A stretch of 64,000 nt of DNA from Marinobacterium_E sp035458585 (lineage in GTDB: Bacteria; Pseudomonadota; Gammaproteobacteria; Pseudomonadales; Balneatricaceae). The translations under genes were made by a program, and so were the position numbers. The notes under the pieces are model-generated. The model had not been told where the DNA came from and did not search any database. It was given only the letters and a program-made list of their open reading frames with translations. The DNA lies in NCBI GenBank assembly GCA_035458585.1, contig DATHZN010000060.1, positions 27,541-91,540 on the forward strand, given 5' to 3'. This document shows positions 1 to 8,027 of the stretch, in pieces; position 1 is the first letter of the stretch; every line of letters begins with the position of its first letter.

Positions 1-1
1 T

Positions 2-988
2 CAAGGGCTTGAACGCATCCGGCGCCGTCGTGCGCGCCCGGGGCTGCTTGCACTGTTAGAGGTTGCGGGCCGTCAGCCTGAGCGCATTTCAGCCTCCGAC
101 CTCGGGTTTGCCGTTGCTCCACGTCTCAATGCTGCAGGCCGTCTTGATGATATGAGCCTAGGTATAGAGTGTCTGCTGACGAATGACGCTGAGCAGGCAA
201 TTTCACTGGCACGAGAGCTGGATCAGATGAACCGTGATCGCCGGGGAATTGAGCAGCAGATGCAGCGTGATGCTCTTGCGGCACTGGAGCAGATCACACT
301 GGATGAAGCGCACATGCCAATAGGCTTGGCGATTTTCGACCCGAACTTCCATCAGGGTGTTATCGGTATTCTGGCATCCCGTTTGAAGGAGCGTTTTCAC
401 CGACCCGTGATTGTTTTTGCACCCGGGGACGAGGGCGAGATAAAAGGCTCAGCACGCTCGATCTCGGGTTTTCACATTCGTGATGGACTGGATGCGATTG
501 CTGCAAAAAATCCAGGGTTGATTGCCAAGTTCGGTGGCCATGCGATGGCGGCTGGGCTGACCATCAAAGCGCAGGACTTTGAACGATTTAGTCAGCTGTT
601 TGACCAACAAGTACAGCAGGTGATGATGCCTGAGGATCTGCAGCGCTCGCTGATGACCGACGGGCGTTTGGAGGCGCGAGAGTTTACTCTGGAGCTGGCA
701 CAGTTGCTTCGCGATGCGGGACCTTGGGGCCACCAATTTCCGGAGCCAAGTTTTCATGGAGAGTTTCGTCTTTTACAGCAGCGTATCGTGGGGCAGCGCC
801 ACATGAAGCTGGTGTTGCAGGAGCCTCAATCGGGTCTGGCGCTGGATGCGATCGCATTTAATGTGGATACTGAGTTCTGGCCCAATACCGATGTACAGCG
901 GGTTCACCTGGTTTACCGTCTCGATGTAAATGAGTTTCGTGGCCAGCGTTCGTTGCAGTTGATGGTAGAGTGGCTGGAACCGAGATAA
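2..988 (+). CDS. recJ: Single-stranded-DNA exonuclease RecJ, C-terminal part (5' end outside window)
   Basis: RecJ is a 5'-to-3' single-strand DNA exonuclease acting in recombination, mismatch repair and base-excision repair. The open frame runs in from the window edge (it is open from base 2), so the N-terminal DHH catalytic motifs are not visible. What remains is the DHHA1 half, with the family motifs APRLNAAGRL and, further on, KFGGHAMAAGLT, followed by the C-terminal OB-like region. About 329 residues are present, against roughly 560-580 for a full RecJ. A small unknown gene follows after 18 bases, then nfo, so repair genes are grouped here. Identification is firm; completeness cannot be judged. 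Confidence 0.93.
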   Translation, partial: QGLERIRRRRARPGLLALLEVAGRQPERISASDLGFAVAPRLNAAGRLDDMSLGIECLLTNDAEQAISLARELDQMNRDRRGIEQQMQRDALAALEQITLDEAHMPIGLAIFDPNFHQGVIGILASRLKERFHRPVIVFAPGDEGEIKGSARSISGFHIRDGLDAIAAKNPGLIAKFGGHAMAAGLTIKAQDFERFSQLFDQQVQQVMMPEDLQRSLMTDGRLEAREFTLELAQLLRDAGPWGHQFPEPSFHGEFRLLQQRIVGQRHMKLVLQEPQSGLALDAIAFNVDTEFWPNTDVQRVHLVYRLDVNEFRGQRSLQLMVEWLEPR

Positions 989-1006
989 CAGAATAGGGAG
1001 ATAGGC

Positions 1007-1189
1007 ATGAATGATCTGACAACGGCTGAACTGGGTATTCTGGTAGATGTGTTTAATCGGGCCGGTGTGGCGGCCGACGGATCCGCAGAGGGGTCATTGC
1101 GAAAGTTGATCGAGCAGTTACATTCCGAGCGTCTTGAGCTTGAGTCGATGGATTTTGATGATTGTGCAGGTGGCGCGTGCAAACTCTAA
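1007..1189 (+). CDS. Small acidic protein of unknown function between recJ and nfo
   Basis: A 60-residue frame with a strong ribosome site (AGGGAGA six bases before the ATG), placed 18 bases after recJ and overlapping the likely nfo start by 13 bases, which argues for a real translated gene coupled to nfo. The protein is acidic, predicted mostly helical, and ends in a short cysteine-containing tail (CAGGACKL). I do not recognise a family. A tail with two cysteines could be a metal or redox site, but that is speculation. It has no signal peptide or membrane segment. Confidence 0.7.
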   Translation: MNDLTTAELGILVDVFNRAGVAADGSAEGSLRKLIEQLHSERLELESMDFDDCAGGACKL

Positions 1190-2067
1190 CTAAGCACCAC
1201 AGACCTTACTATGTTGGCGCGCACGTCAGTGCTGCAGGGGGTGTAGAAAATGCACCTCTGAATGCAGCCAAAATTGGTGCTACTGCATTTGCGCTGTTTA
1301 CTAAAAACCAGCGCCAGTGGAACGCTAAGCCGTTGTCACCAGAGAGCATAGCGGCGTTCAAAGCTAACTGTCAGGCTCAAGGCTTCTTGCCAGAGCAGAT
1401 ACTGCCGCACGACTCTTACCTGATCAATCTGGGACATCCGGAGGCTGAGCCCCTGGAACGTTCAAGAGCCGCATTTATTGACGAGATGCACCGTTGTCAG
1501 CAGCTTGGGCTCTGTTACCTCAATTTTCATCCGGGCAGTCATCTGAAAAAGATCGATCTGTCGGATTGCCTCAGCCGTATTGCTGAGTCGATCAATATAG
1601 CTTTGTCTGAATCCGAGGGAGTGACTGCTGTCCTTGAGACCACGGCAGGACAGGGCACCAACCTCGGCTGGCGCTTTGAGGAGTTGGCACAGATCATTGA
1701 ACAAGTTAAAGATCAGTCGCGTGTTGGCGTCTGTATCGACACTTGTCACATCTTTGCTGCTGGTTACGATCTTCGCACTGAAGAGGCTTGCGAGCAGACC
1801 TTTGGTGATTATGAGCGGCTGGTGGGCTTCGACAAGCTCTGCGGTATGCACATTAACGACTGCAAATCAGCTTTTGGTAGCCGAGTTGACCGCCATCACA
1901 GTCTAGGTTTGGGGGAGATCGGCTGGACACCGTTCCGCTTTATTATGCAGGATGATCGATTCAGGGGTGTACCGCTCTGCCTTGAGACTATTGATGACAC
2001 TATCTGGGATCAAGAGATTCAGCAGTTGCGGAGTTTCGCTGGAGAGGTGGTTCTTGAGGGGGTGTGA
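1177..2067 (+). CDS. nfo: Deoxyribonuclease IV (apurinic/apyrimidinic endonuclease)
   Basis: Endonuclease IV cleaves DNA 5' to abasic sites in base-excision repair, using three metal ions in a TIM barrel. The frame shows the family opening YVGAHVSAAGGVENAP, the metal-ligand regions HPGSH, LETTAGQG, CIDTCHIFAAGYD and HINDCKSAFGSRVDRH, and the closing LETI. The start is uncertain: TTG at 1162 opens the frame, but GTG at 1177 has an AGGTGG ribosome site six bases upstream and gives an N-terminus closer to the family, so I use it. The frame overlaps the end of the preceding small gene and is separated from nudF by one base. Length (about 296 aa) is slightly above the E. coli protein because of about ten extra N-terminal residues. 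Confidence 0.95.
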   Translation: MQTLTKHHRPYYVGAHVSAAGGVENAPLNAAKIGATAFALFTKNQRQWNAKPLSPESIAAFKANCQAQGFLPEQILPHDSYLINLGHPEAEPLERSRAAFIDEMHRCQQLGLCYLNFHPGSHLKKIDLSDCLSRIAESINIALSESEGVTAVLETTAGQGTNLGWRFEELAQIIEQVKDQSRVGVCIDTCHIFAAGYDLRTEEACEQTFGDYERLVGFDKLCGMHINDCKSAFGSRVDRHHSLGLGEIGWTPFRFIMQDDRFRGVPLCLETIDDTIWDQEIQQLRSFAGEVVLEGV

Positions 2068-2068
2068 A

Positions 2069-2680
2069 ATGAGCGCCTGGGAACCTGCATTTAGTGCTTC
2101 AGATGCCGATATCATCAGGAGTGAGACCGCTTTTCAGGGTTATTTCCGTGTGGATCGCCTTTGGGTAAGACACGCACGGTTTGCCGGTGACTCGATTGAG
2201 ATCTGTCGTGAAGTCTTCAAGCGCGGTAACGCGGTCTGCGTCTTGCTGTACGATCCGATCGCTGATGCTGTGGTAATGGTTGAACAGTTCCGAGTGGGAG
2301 CGCTGGCGGCCCAAAGCCCTTGGATGCTAGAGGTTGTTGCGGGCATTGTAGAGCCCGGCGAGTCTGCAGAGGACGTTGCCCGGCGTGAAGCGGTTGAAGA
2401 GGCTGGCCTGCAATTGGATGAGGTTCAGGCGATAATACGCTACCTGCCCAGTGGAGGTGGCTGTGACGAGTGGATCGACCTGATGTATGCTGAAGTGGAC
2501 AGTCGCGATGCGGCAGGCATTCATGGCTTGGCAGATGAGGGTGAAGATATTAAGGTGCATGTGATACAAGCCAACGATGCGTTTAAACTAGTGCGTACCG
2601 GAGCAATTAATAGTTCGCCTGCGATCATCGGCTTACAGTGGCTTGAATTGAACAGAAACAGACTCTATCGCGGTAGTTGA
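2069..2680 (+). CDS. nudF: ADP-ribose pyrophosphatase (Nudix hydrolase)
   Basis: Hydrolyses ADP-ribose to AMP and ribose 5-phosphate, removing a reactive metabolite. A full Nudix box is visible: G at residue ~96 (GIVEPGESAEDVARREAVEE, with AGL following), matching GX5EX7REUXEEXGU. The open frame extends further upstream, but that part lies inside nfo in another frame. The ATG at 2069, one base after the nfo stop and preceded by GAGGGGG, gives a 203-residue protein of normal family size. The order nudF - DUF1249 - yqiA - parE matches the E. coli nudF cluster (without cpdA), which supports the assignment over other Nudix enzymes. Confidence 0.93.
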   Translation: MSAWEPAFSASDADIIRSETAFQGYFRVDRLWVRHARFAGDSIEICREVFKRGNAVCVLLYDPIADAVVMVEQFRVGALAAQSPWMLEVVAGIVEPGESAEDVARREAVEEAGLQLDEVQAIIRYLPSGGGCDEWIDLMYAEVDSRDAAGIHGLADEGEDIKVHVIQANDAFKLVRTGAINSSPAIIGLQWLELNRNRLYRGS

Positions 2681-2696
2681 AGTACGGAGAGTGATA

Positions 2697-3146
2697 ATGG
2701 AGCGAGCAAAGCGGAAATACGTGCCAGATTTGGTAAAGCAGAGCGTTATCTGCGAAACCAATTACGCGCGTCTGCGTCGTCTGCTCCCTGCCGGTGACAC
2801 TCAGCGCGAATACCGCGTGGATTGGCACCGTTGCGACTACCGTGTATCGATACGCATGGACGAGGAGTTTGCCTACACCTCCACGCTGATTCTGAGCTAT
2901 TGGCCGGAAAGTGCCTCTCCCTGGTTTAACCCGCAGACCTTTGTGGTACGCCTTTACCATGATGCGCGCATGGCTGAAGTGGTCTGTCTACAAAAGCGCA
3001 AGCAGCTGAACGGACGCTACGATTATCCAAACCCAAAGATGCACCAGCCAGATGAGAAGTTTCAGCTAAATCAGCACCTTGCAGAGTGGCTGAGTCATTG
3101 TTTGGCGGCGGGTGAAAGCCTGCTGCCAATCTCTGTAGCGGGTTAG
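2697..3146 (+). CDS. yqiB: DUF1249 family protein (YqiB-like)
   Basis: A 149-residue soluble protein matching the DUF1249/YqiB family, whose members sit between nudF and the yqiA-parE genes in many gammaproteobacteria. Features seen: N-terminal KYVPDLVKQSVICETNY, a central FVVRLYHDARMAEVVCLQ and the KMHQPDEKFQLNQ stretch. The molecular function is not established. I chose ATG 2697 over GTG 2691 because GGAGA lies six bases before it. The gene is 16 bases after nudF and 11 before yqiA, so it is part of the operon. The cpdA gene found here in E. coli is absent. Confidence 0.88.
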   Translation: MERAKRKYVPDLVKQSVICETNYARLRRLLPAGDTQREYRVDWHRCDYRVSIRMDEEFAYTSTLILSYWPESASPWFNPQTFVVRLYHDARMAEVVCLQKRKQLNGRYDYPNPKMHQPDEKFQLNQHLAEWLSHCLAAGESLLPISVAG

Positions 3147-3157
3147 CCTGTTTACTA

Positions 3158-3781
3158 ATGCAGATTCCAGCGGATACCCACTTTATTTACGTACACGGTT
3201 TCAACAGCTCACCAAAGAGCTATAAGGCTCGTCAGACCTTGCACTATTTCGAGCAACTGGGTGTCGCTGATCAGTTATCTGTTCCGGAGCTATCGCACTT
3301 TCCCGCAGAGGCAATAGGCCAACTTAGAAACTTAGTTGAAAGAGCCGATCGGGCGCTGTTGATTGGTTCTTCGCTAGGTGGCTTCTACTCCTCCTGGATT
3401 ACAGAGCACTACGACAACGCTCGCGCGGTGCTGGTTAATCCTGCTGTGGCACCCCACCGTCTGCTCAGCCCCCTGCTGGGCGAAACAGAGAACTATCATA
3501 CGGGTCAGCGCTACGACTTGACCGAGACCCATATGCAGCAGTTAGAGGCGCTCTATCTTTCTCAGCTTAATCATCCAGAGCGCCTGTTGCTGTTACAGCA
3601 GGAAGGGGATGAAACGCTGGACTATCGTGATGCGGTTGGGTACTACTCAGCAAGCGACCAGATAGTGCAGCCTGGCGGTAGTCACGCCTTTGATGGCTTT
3701 GAAACTATGCTGCCGTGGATTATAGAGTTCGCTTCAGGAACATTAGATCCCGAGATACTCACGCATGTGCCTCGGGTTTAG
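3158..3781 (+). CDS. yqiA: YqiA-type esterase (UPF0227 alpha/beta hydrolase)
   Basis: A small alpha/beta-hydrolase of 207 residues. The start IYVHGFNSSPKSYKA carries the oxyanion HG motif, LLIGSSLGGFYSSW holds the nucleophile serine in GSSLGG, and a late GGSHAF supplies the probable catalytic histidine. The E. coli homologue has esterase activity on palmitoyl-CoA and p-nitrophenyl esters; its physiological substrate is unknown. It lies directly upstream of parE (15 bases apart), as in E. coli. No signal peptide, so cytoplasmic. Confidence 0.9.
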   Translation: MQIPADTHFIYVHGFNSSPKSYKARQTLHYFEQLGVADQLSVPELSHFPAEAIGQLRNLVERADRALLIGSSLGGFYSSWITEHYDNARAVLVNPAVAPHRLLSPLLGETENYHTGQRYDLTETHMQQLEALYLSQLNHPERLLLLQQEGDETLDYRDAVGYYSASDQIVQPGGSHAFDGFETMLPWIIEFASGTLDPEILTHVPRV

Positions 3782-3796
3782 GAGATTGATGTAAAC

Positions 3797-5692
3797 ATGG
3801 CTAAAGATTATAACGCCGGTTCGATAGAGGTACTCAGCGGTCTGGATCCGGTTCGCCGTCGACCTGGAATGTATACTGATACTGATCGGCCTAACCATCT
3901 AGCACAGGAGGTCATCGACAACTCAGTTGATGAGGCGCTGGCTGGCCATGCGAAGCAGATCGATATTATTCTGCACCCCGATAACTCTCTGTCAGTTAGC
4001 GATGATGGTCGCGGTATGCCGGTCGATATCCACCCCGAGGAGGGGGTGCCGGGTGTCGAACTGATTCTTACGCGCCTGCATGCTGGTGGTAAGTTCAACA
4101 ATGAGAACTACAACTACTCCGGCGGTCTGCATGGTGTGGGTGTATCGGTTGTTAACGCACTGTCTAAACTGCTTGAAGTACAGATAAAGCGCGATGGTCA
4201 GGTACACCGTATCAATTTCGCCGATGGCGAGAAAGTGTCTGAGCTGGAGGTGATCGATACCTGCGGAAAACGAAATACAGGCACCACCCTTAGATTCCTA
4301 CCAGACGCCTCCTACTTTGATTCGCCAAAATTTAGCGTCAGCCGGTTGCGCCATAATCTGCGTGCAAAAGCGGTTCTCTGCCCGGGGCTACGGGTCACAT
4401 TTTTGGATCTGAGTCAGGGCAAAAAAGAGAGAGAGGAGTGGTACTACGAGGATGGTCTGGTGGCCTACCTTAAAGGTAACACCCAGGTGTTTGAAACTCT
4501 GCCGGAGGAGCCGTTCAGTGGCAGCTTGCAGGGTGAAGAGGATGCTGTTGAATGGGCTGTTCAGTGGCTCAAAGAGGGTGGTGAGATGACCACCGAGAGC
4601 TATGTAAACCTGATTCCGACGGCGCAGGGCGGTACTCATGTGAATGGTCTGAGAACCGGTCTGTTGGAGGCGATGCGTGAGTTTTGTGAATTCCGTAACC
4701 TGCTCCCCCGTGGCGTAAAATTGAGCCCCGAGGACATCTGGGAGCGTTGCTGCTACATCCTCTCAGCTAAGATGCGAGACCCACAGTTCTCGGGCCAGAC
4801 TAAAGAGCGTCTATCTTCGCGTGGCATTGCGGCGTTCATCTCCGGCACTGTAAAAGATGCGTTTTTACTGTGGCTGAATAAGCACGTTGAAGAGGGTGAA
4901 ACGCTAGCGGAGATGATTATTGCCAATGCACAGCGCCGTCTTCGTTCGGCTAAGAAGGTGGTTCGCAAGAAGGTGACCCAGGGCCCTGCATTGCCCGGAA
5001 AACTGGCTGATTGTTCTGGCGCTGAAGCGATGCAATCTGAACTTTTTCTGGTAGAGGGTGACTCGGCGGGAGGCTCTGCTAAACAGGCACGCAGTCGCGA
5101 TTTTCAGGCAATCATGCCGCTGCGAGGTAAGATACTGAACACTTGGGAGGTGGAGTCTGGGGAGATTTTAGCGTCGCAGGAGATCCATGATATTTCGGTG
5201 GCGATTGGCGTGGACCCGGGTTCAGATGACCTGTCGGGTTTACGTTATGGAAAGGTCTGTATATTGGCTGACGCGGATTCAGATGGTGCGCATATTGCCA
5301 CGCTTCTGTGCGCACTCTTTTTGCGTCACTTCCGTCCGCTGGTGCGGGCCGGACATGTATATGTCGCTATGCCGCCGCTCTTCCGTATTGATCAGGGTAA
5401 AGAGGTGCACTACGCCCTGGATGAGTCAGAGAAAGATATGATCATCGAGCGTCTGCGTGCGGAGCGTAAGAATGCCAAGATCGGTGTGCAGCGCTTCAAG
5501 GGGTTGGGTGAGATGAACCCTCTGCAGTTGCGTGAAACGACGATGGCACCGGATACGCGCCGCTTAGTCCAATTAACCTTGAGTGAAGGCGATGACACCG
5601 CCGAAATGCTGGATATGTTGTTGGCTAAAAAGCGGGCAGCGGATCGTAAAAGCTGGCTTGAGACTAAGGGTAATTTGGCTGACGTGGTCTAG
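3797..5692 (+). CDS. parE: DNA topoisomerase IV subunit B
   Basis: ATPase subunit of topoisomerase IV, which with ParC decatenates daughter chromosomes. At 631 residues it has the size of ParE rather than the longer proteobacterial GyrB. Visible in order: the GHKL ATP site (EVIDNSVDEALAG, DDGRGMPVDIHP, GGLHGVGVSVVNALS), the transducer domain, and the Toprim domain with LFLVEGDSAGGSA and the acidic metal site ILADADSDGAHI. PLRGKILN and QRFKGLGEMNP are also present. No parC follows; the next gene is an EAL protein. The product is cytoplasmic and essential. Confidence 0.96.
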   Translation: MAKDYNAGSIEVLSGLDPVRRRPGMYTDTDRPNHLAQEVIDNSVDEALAGHAKQIDIILHPDNSLSVSDDGRGMPVDIHPEEGVPGVELILTRLHAGGKFNNENYNYSGGLHGVGVSVVNALSKLLEVQIKRDGQVHRINFADGEKVSELEVIDTCGKRNTGTTLRFLPDASYFDSPKFSVSRLRHNLRAKAVLCPGLRVTFLDLSQGKKEREEWYYEDGLVAYLKGNTQVFETLPEEPFSGSLQGEEDAVEWAVQWLKEGGEMTTESYVNLIPTAQGGTHVNGLRTGLLEAMREFCEFRNLLPRGVKLSPEDIWERCCYILSAKMRDPQFSGQTKERLSSRGIAAFISGTVKDAFLLWLNKHVEEGETLAEMIIANAQRRLRSAKKVVRKKVTQGPALPGKLADCSGAEAMQSELFLVEGDSAGGSAKQARSRDFQAIMPLRGKILNTWEVESGEILASQEIHDISVAIGVDPGSDDLSGLRYGKVCILADADSDGAHIATLLCALFLRHFRPLVRAGHVYVAMPPLFRIDQGKEVHYALDESEKDMIIERLRAERKNAKIGVQRFKGLGEMNPLQLRETTMAPDTRRLVQLTLSEGDDTAEMLDMLLAKKRAADRKSWLETKGNLADVV

Positions 5693-5725
5693 GTTTTTCA
5701 GTGCTGTTTAATTTAATGCTGGGCT

Positions 5726-5754
5726 TTGAAGCGTTTATTTACTCAACAAATAAA
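5726..5754 (+). promoter_or_regulatory. Weak promoter candidate and AT hairpin before the EAL gene
   Basis: TTGAAG at 5726-5731 followed after 17 bases by AATAAA is a poor but possible sigma-70 pair. The same stretch holds a perfect AT-only inverted repeat (TTTATTT 5734-5740 and AAATAAA 5748-5754, 7-base loop). The 95-base gap contains no other obvious signal, and no clear parE terminator is seen. Confidence 0.3.
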
Positions 5755-5787
5755 AGCAATTGAAAACCAGTCGAGGCAGCTAAAGAT

Positions 5788-7905
5788 TTGCCTCAGAGCT
5801 CATCTCTGTTATTTTGTGTTGACACTTACGACTATAACAAGAGCAGTGATTTGATAAAGCACGCAGTCGATTCCGAGTATCCCCAGTCTGAAAGATCGGT
5901 TGCTATTGTTGTTGATCCTCAGGGGTGTATAGCTTCCCTGAGTCACTCCCCTTGTCCTGTGACTGGATATCTCTCGGAAGAGCTCATCGGTAAAAAGATG
6001 GGCGCGTTTTTTCCGCCACACTTTGATGAGGGCTATCTAAGAAATATCCATGCTTACTTTTTAATCGCAGATTCGACTAACTCCTCGTTTACTGAGCCTG
6101 TGGTATTACCCTCGAAATCCGGAGGGGAAGTTTATGTCAGCGCTGATTTACTCCCGATTTCAGACAGTGAAGGGTGTTTGACGCACTATCTGGTCTCTAT
6201 CGAAAAACGAGTAGGCGCAGGCGTAACTGAAGATGACAGGGAGTTAGATGCTACTTACGCTTCAACAAACCTGACTCGCCGGCTTGAAAAGGCACTCCAG
6301 TTTGCAGGTATCAATCTGTTTAAAATTGATGCAGAGACCGGTGAAGGCGCTTTTATCTACAGCGCTAGTGGGCAAAAAACATTTTTGAAACCTGAACTCT
6401 GGTTGCCGCTCGTGGAGCCTGAATATCGCGAGCTGGTTGAGAAATCGCATGATAGACCCGGCCCAGCGATTGAGTATGCTTATCGGCCAAACGGTCCGGC
6501 TATGCCAGTACGTTGGTTGAGTCAGGCCATCATCGATCAATACACCCTACCAGATGGCCGCATAGAGAAACTGGGCTTTTCAAGAGATATTACCAAGGAG
6601 CGACGCTATGCTGAGCAACTTAAGTCGCTTGATGCACGCTCAGGTGGCATTACCTCGGAGGCTTTGCGAGCCGTCTTCGCAGATCTTGTTGCCGATCACC
6701 CCCTAGATAGATTCAGCTTTTACGCCATTGATCTCCTTGCACATGATTCAATTCTCTGTGAGCGCGAGGGGATTTCTGAAACTGAAGTGCTACAAGCGCT
6801 TTTTCTAAGGATGTTCCAGTTTTTAGAGACGCAGGGCTCGATCGCCGGTTCACCCTTAACCCGATCTGGGCTGTTGGTCTTGGTCAATCATGAGGTGAAC
6901 GAACGGTTTACTCTGTTTTTGTCGACATTGTGTGATTCTCCTCTCCAGGTCAAGAATCAATCGATCAGCTTTTCTGTGCGGTGTGTACGCTGCGATTACC
7001 CAACGGATGCAGTTGGCTACGACTCGATATTGCTGAGTCTGCGTCGCACCCTTAGCCTCGCCGCGAAAGAGAACAAGCCTTTCAGACGCTATCAACACAC
7101 TGATTTTGAAGATGAAAAGCTTTCAGGAACTGAATTCATTGGTGATATAGACGATGCTTTTCGTCGAGGTGAGTTTCGGCTCTTTCTTCAGCCTAAGGTC
7201 GATGCGAGACCGCCCTATCGGATTATCGGTGCTGAAGCCCTGCTTCGCTGGCAGCACCCACACGAGGGTCTGTTGGCTCCCGATCGGTTTCTTGAACTGC
7301 TGGTTAACACGCACTGGCGGCCAAAGATTGCGAAGTGGGTTATCCATGAAGCGGTATCCATGCTGACGCAAATAAGAGAGGTTGATCCACAGCAAAAACT
7401 CGCGTTTAACCTTACCGCCTATGATTTATGTGATCTCGACATACTGGGTGAACTGCTCCGGATGCAAGAACAGTCAACCTTTCCTGCGGAATCTCTGACG
7501 ATTGAGTTGAGTGAATCGCAAACACAGATTTCACCGCAAGCATTACACCGCTCTTTACGGGCTGTTAAGGCGCTCGGCTTTAGTCTTGCATTAGACGATT
7601 TTGGTCAAGAGATGAGCTCTCTCAGTTATCTTGTGAATCTACCCTTAGATGAAATTAAAGTAGACAAAGTATTTCTTGATGAGTCGATGGATACCGAGGC
7701 GACAGACAAGGTGATAGCGTTCGTAACTGACTTTGCTCGAATCAAAGGTTGGTCGACCGTCGTTGAAGGTGTCGAGAGTCAGGCTCAGGCGCTGCGAGTA
7801 CAGGCCCTAGGTATTGATGAGGCTCAGGGCTACTTTTTTGGAAAGGCTGTACCGCTAGTCGAATTTATCGCCCTAATTCAGCAGCAACAGCCGTTGAGTG
7901 ACTGA
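5788..7905 (+). CDS. PAS-PAS-degenerate GGDEF-EAL protein, probable cyclic-di-GMP phosphodiesterase
   Basis: A 705-residue cytoplasmic signalling protein. A PAS domain (about 28-140) and a second PAS/PAC region (about 165-275) are followed by a degenerate GGDEF domain (about 290-435) in which the GGDEF signature is gone, and a C-terminal EAL domain (about 450-700). Key EAL residues are present: E483 in AEALLRW, N in FNLTAYD, E in TIELSES, D603-D604 in DDFG, K in IKVDKVF, E in VEGVES and Q in QGYFFG. Catalysis of c-di-GMP hydrolysis is therefore plausible, with the PAS and dead GGDEF domains as regulators. There is no membrane segment. The TTG start has only a distant GAGG, so the true start may be later (e.g. 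TTG 5851). No partner gene is adjacent. Confidence 0.9.
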   Translation: MPQSSSLLFCVDTYDYNKSSDLIKHAVDSEYPQSERSVAIVVDPQGCIASLSHSPCPVTGYLSEELIGKKMGAFFPPHFDEGYLRNIHAYFLIADSTNSSFTEPVVLPSKSGGEVYVSADLLPISDSEGCLTHYLVSIEKRVGAGVTEDDRELDATYASTNLTRRLEKALQFAGINLFKIDAETGEGAFIYSASGQKTFLKPELWLPLVEPEYRELVEKSHDRPGPAIEYAYRPNGPAMPVRWLSQAIIDQYTLPDGRIEKLGFSRDITKERRYAEQLKSLDARSGGITSEALRAVFADLVADHPLDRFSFYAIDLLAHDSILCEREGISETEVLQALFLRMFQFLETQGSIAGSPLTRSGLLVLVNHEVNERFTLFLSTLCDSPLQVKNQSISFSVRCVRCDYPTDAVGYDSILLSLRRTLSLAAKENKPFRRYQHTDFEDEKLSGTEFIGDIDDAFRRGEFRLFLQPKVDARPPYRIIGAEALLRWQHPHEGLLAPDRFLELLVNTHWRPKIAKWVIHEAVSMLTQIREVDPQQKLAFNLTAYDLCDLDILGELLRMQEQSTFPAESLTIELSESQTQISPQALHRSLRAVKALGFSLALDDFGQEMSSLSYLVNLPLDEIKVDKVFLDESMDTEATDKVIAFVTDFARIKGWSTVVEGVESQAQALRVQALGIDEAQGYFFGKAVPLVEFIALIQQQQPLSD

Positions 7906-7950
7906 GTCGTTGAACGAGGCTCCTCCCATCCGAATCATGTGCAATTTTCA

Positions 7951-7978
7951 TTGACCGACGCTGTCGGTCCTGCATAAG
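7951..7978 (+). promoter_or_regulatory. Candidate promoter with overlapping palindrome before the L,D-transpeptidase gene
   Basis: TTGACC (7951-7956) and CATAAG (7973-7978) are separated by 16 bases. A perfect 7-bp palindrome, GACCGAC-GCT-GTCGGTC (7953-7969), lies across the -35 box and spacer, where a repressor or activator would act. The start codon is 50 bases further on. The regulator is unknown. Confidence 0.45.
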
Positions 7979-8027
7979 GGACTACACTTCTAGTTAGCAC
8001 CGGTATGGGTGTCAAAGGAGTAGTTGA

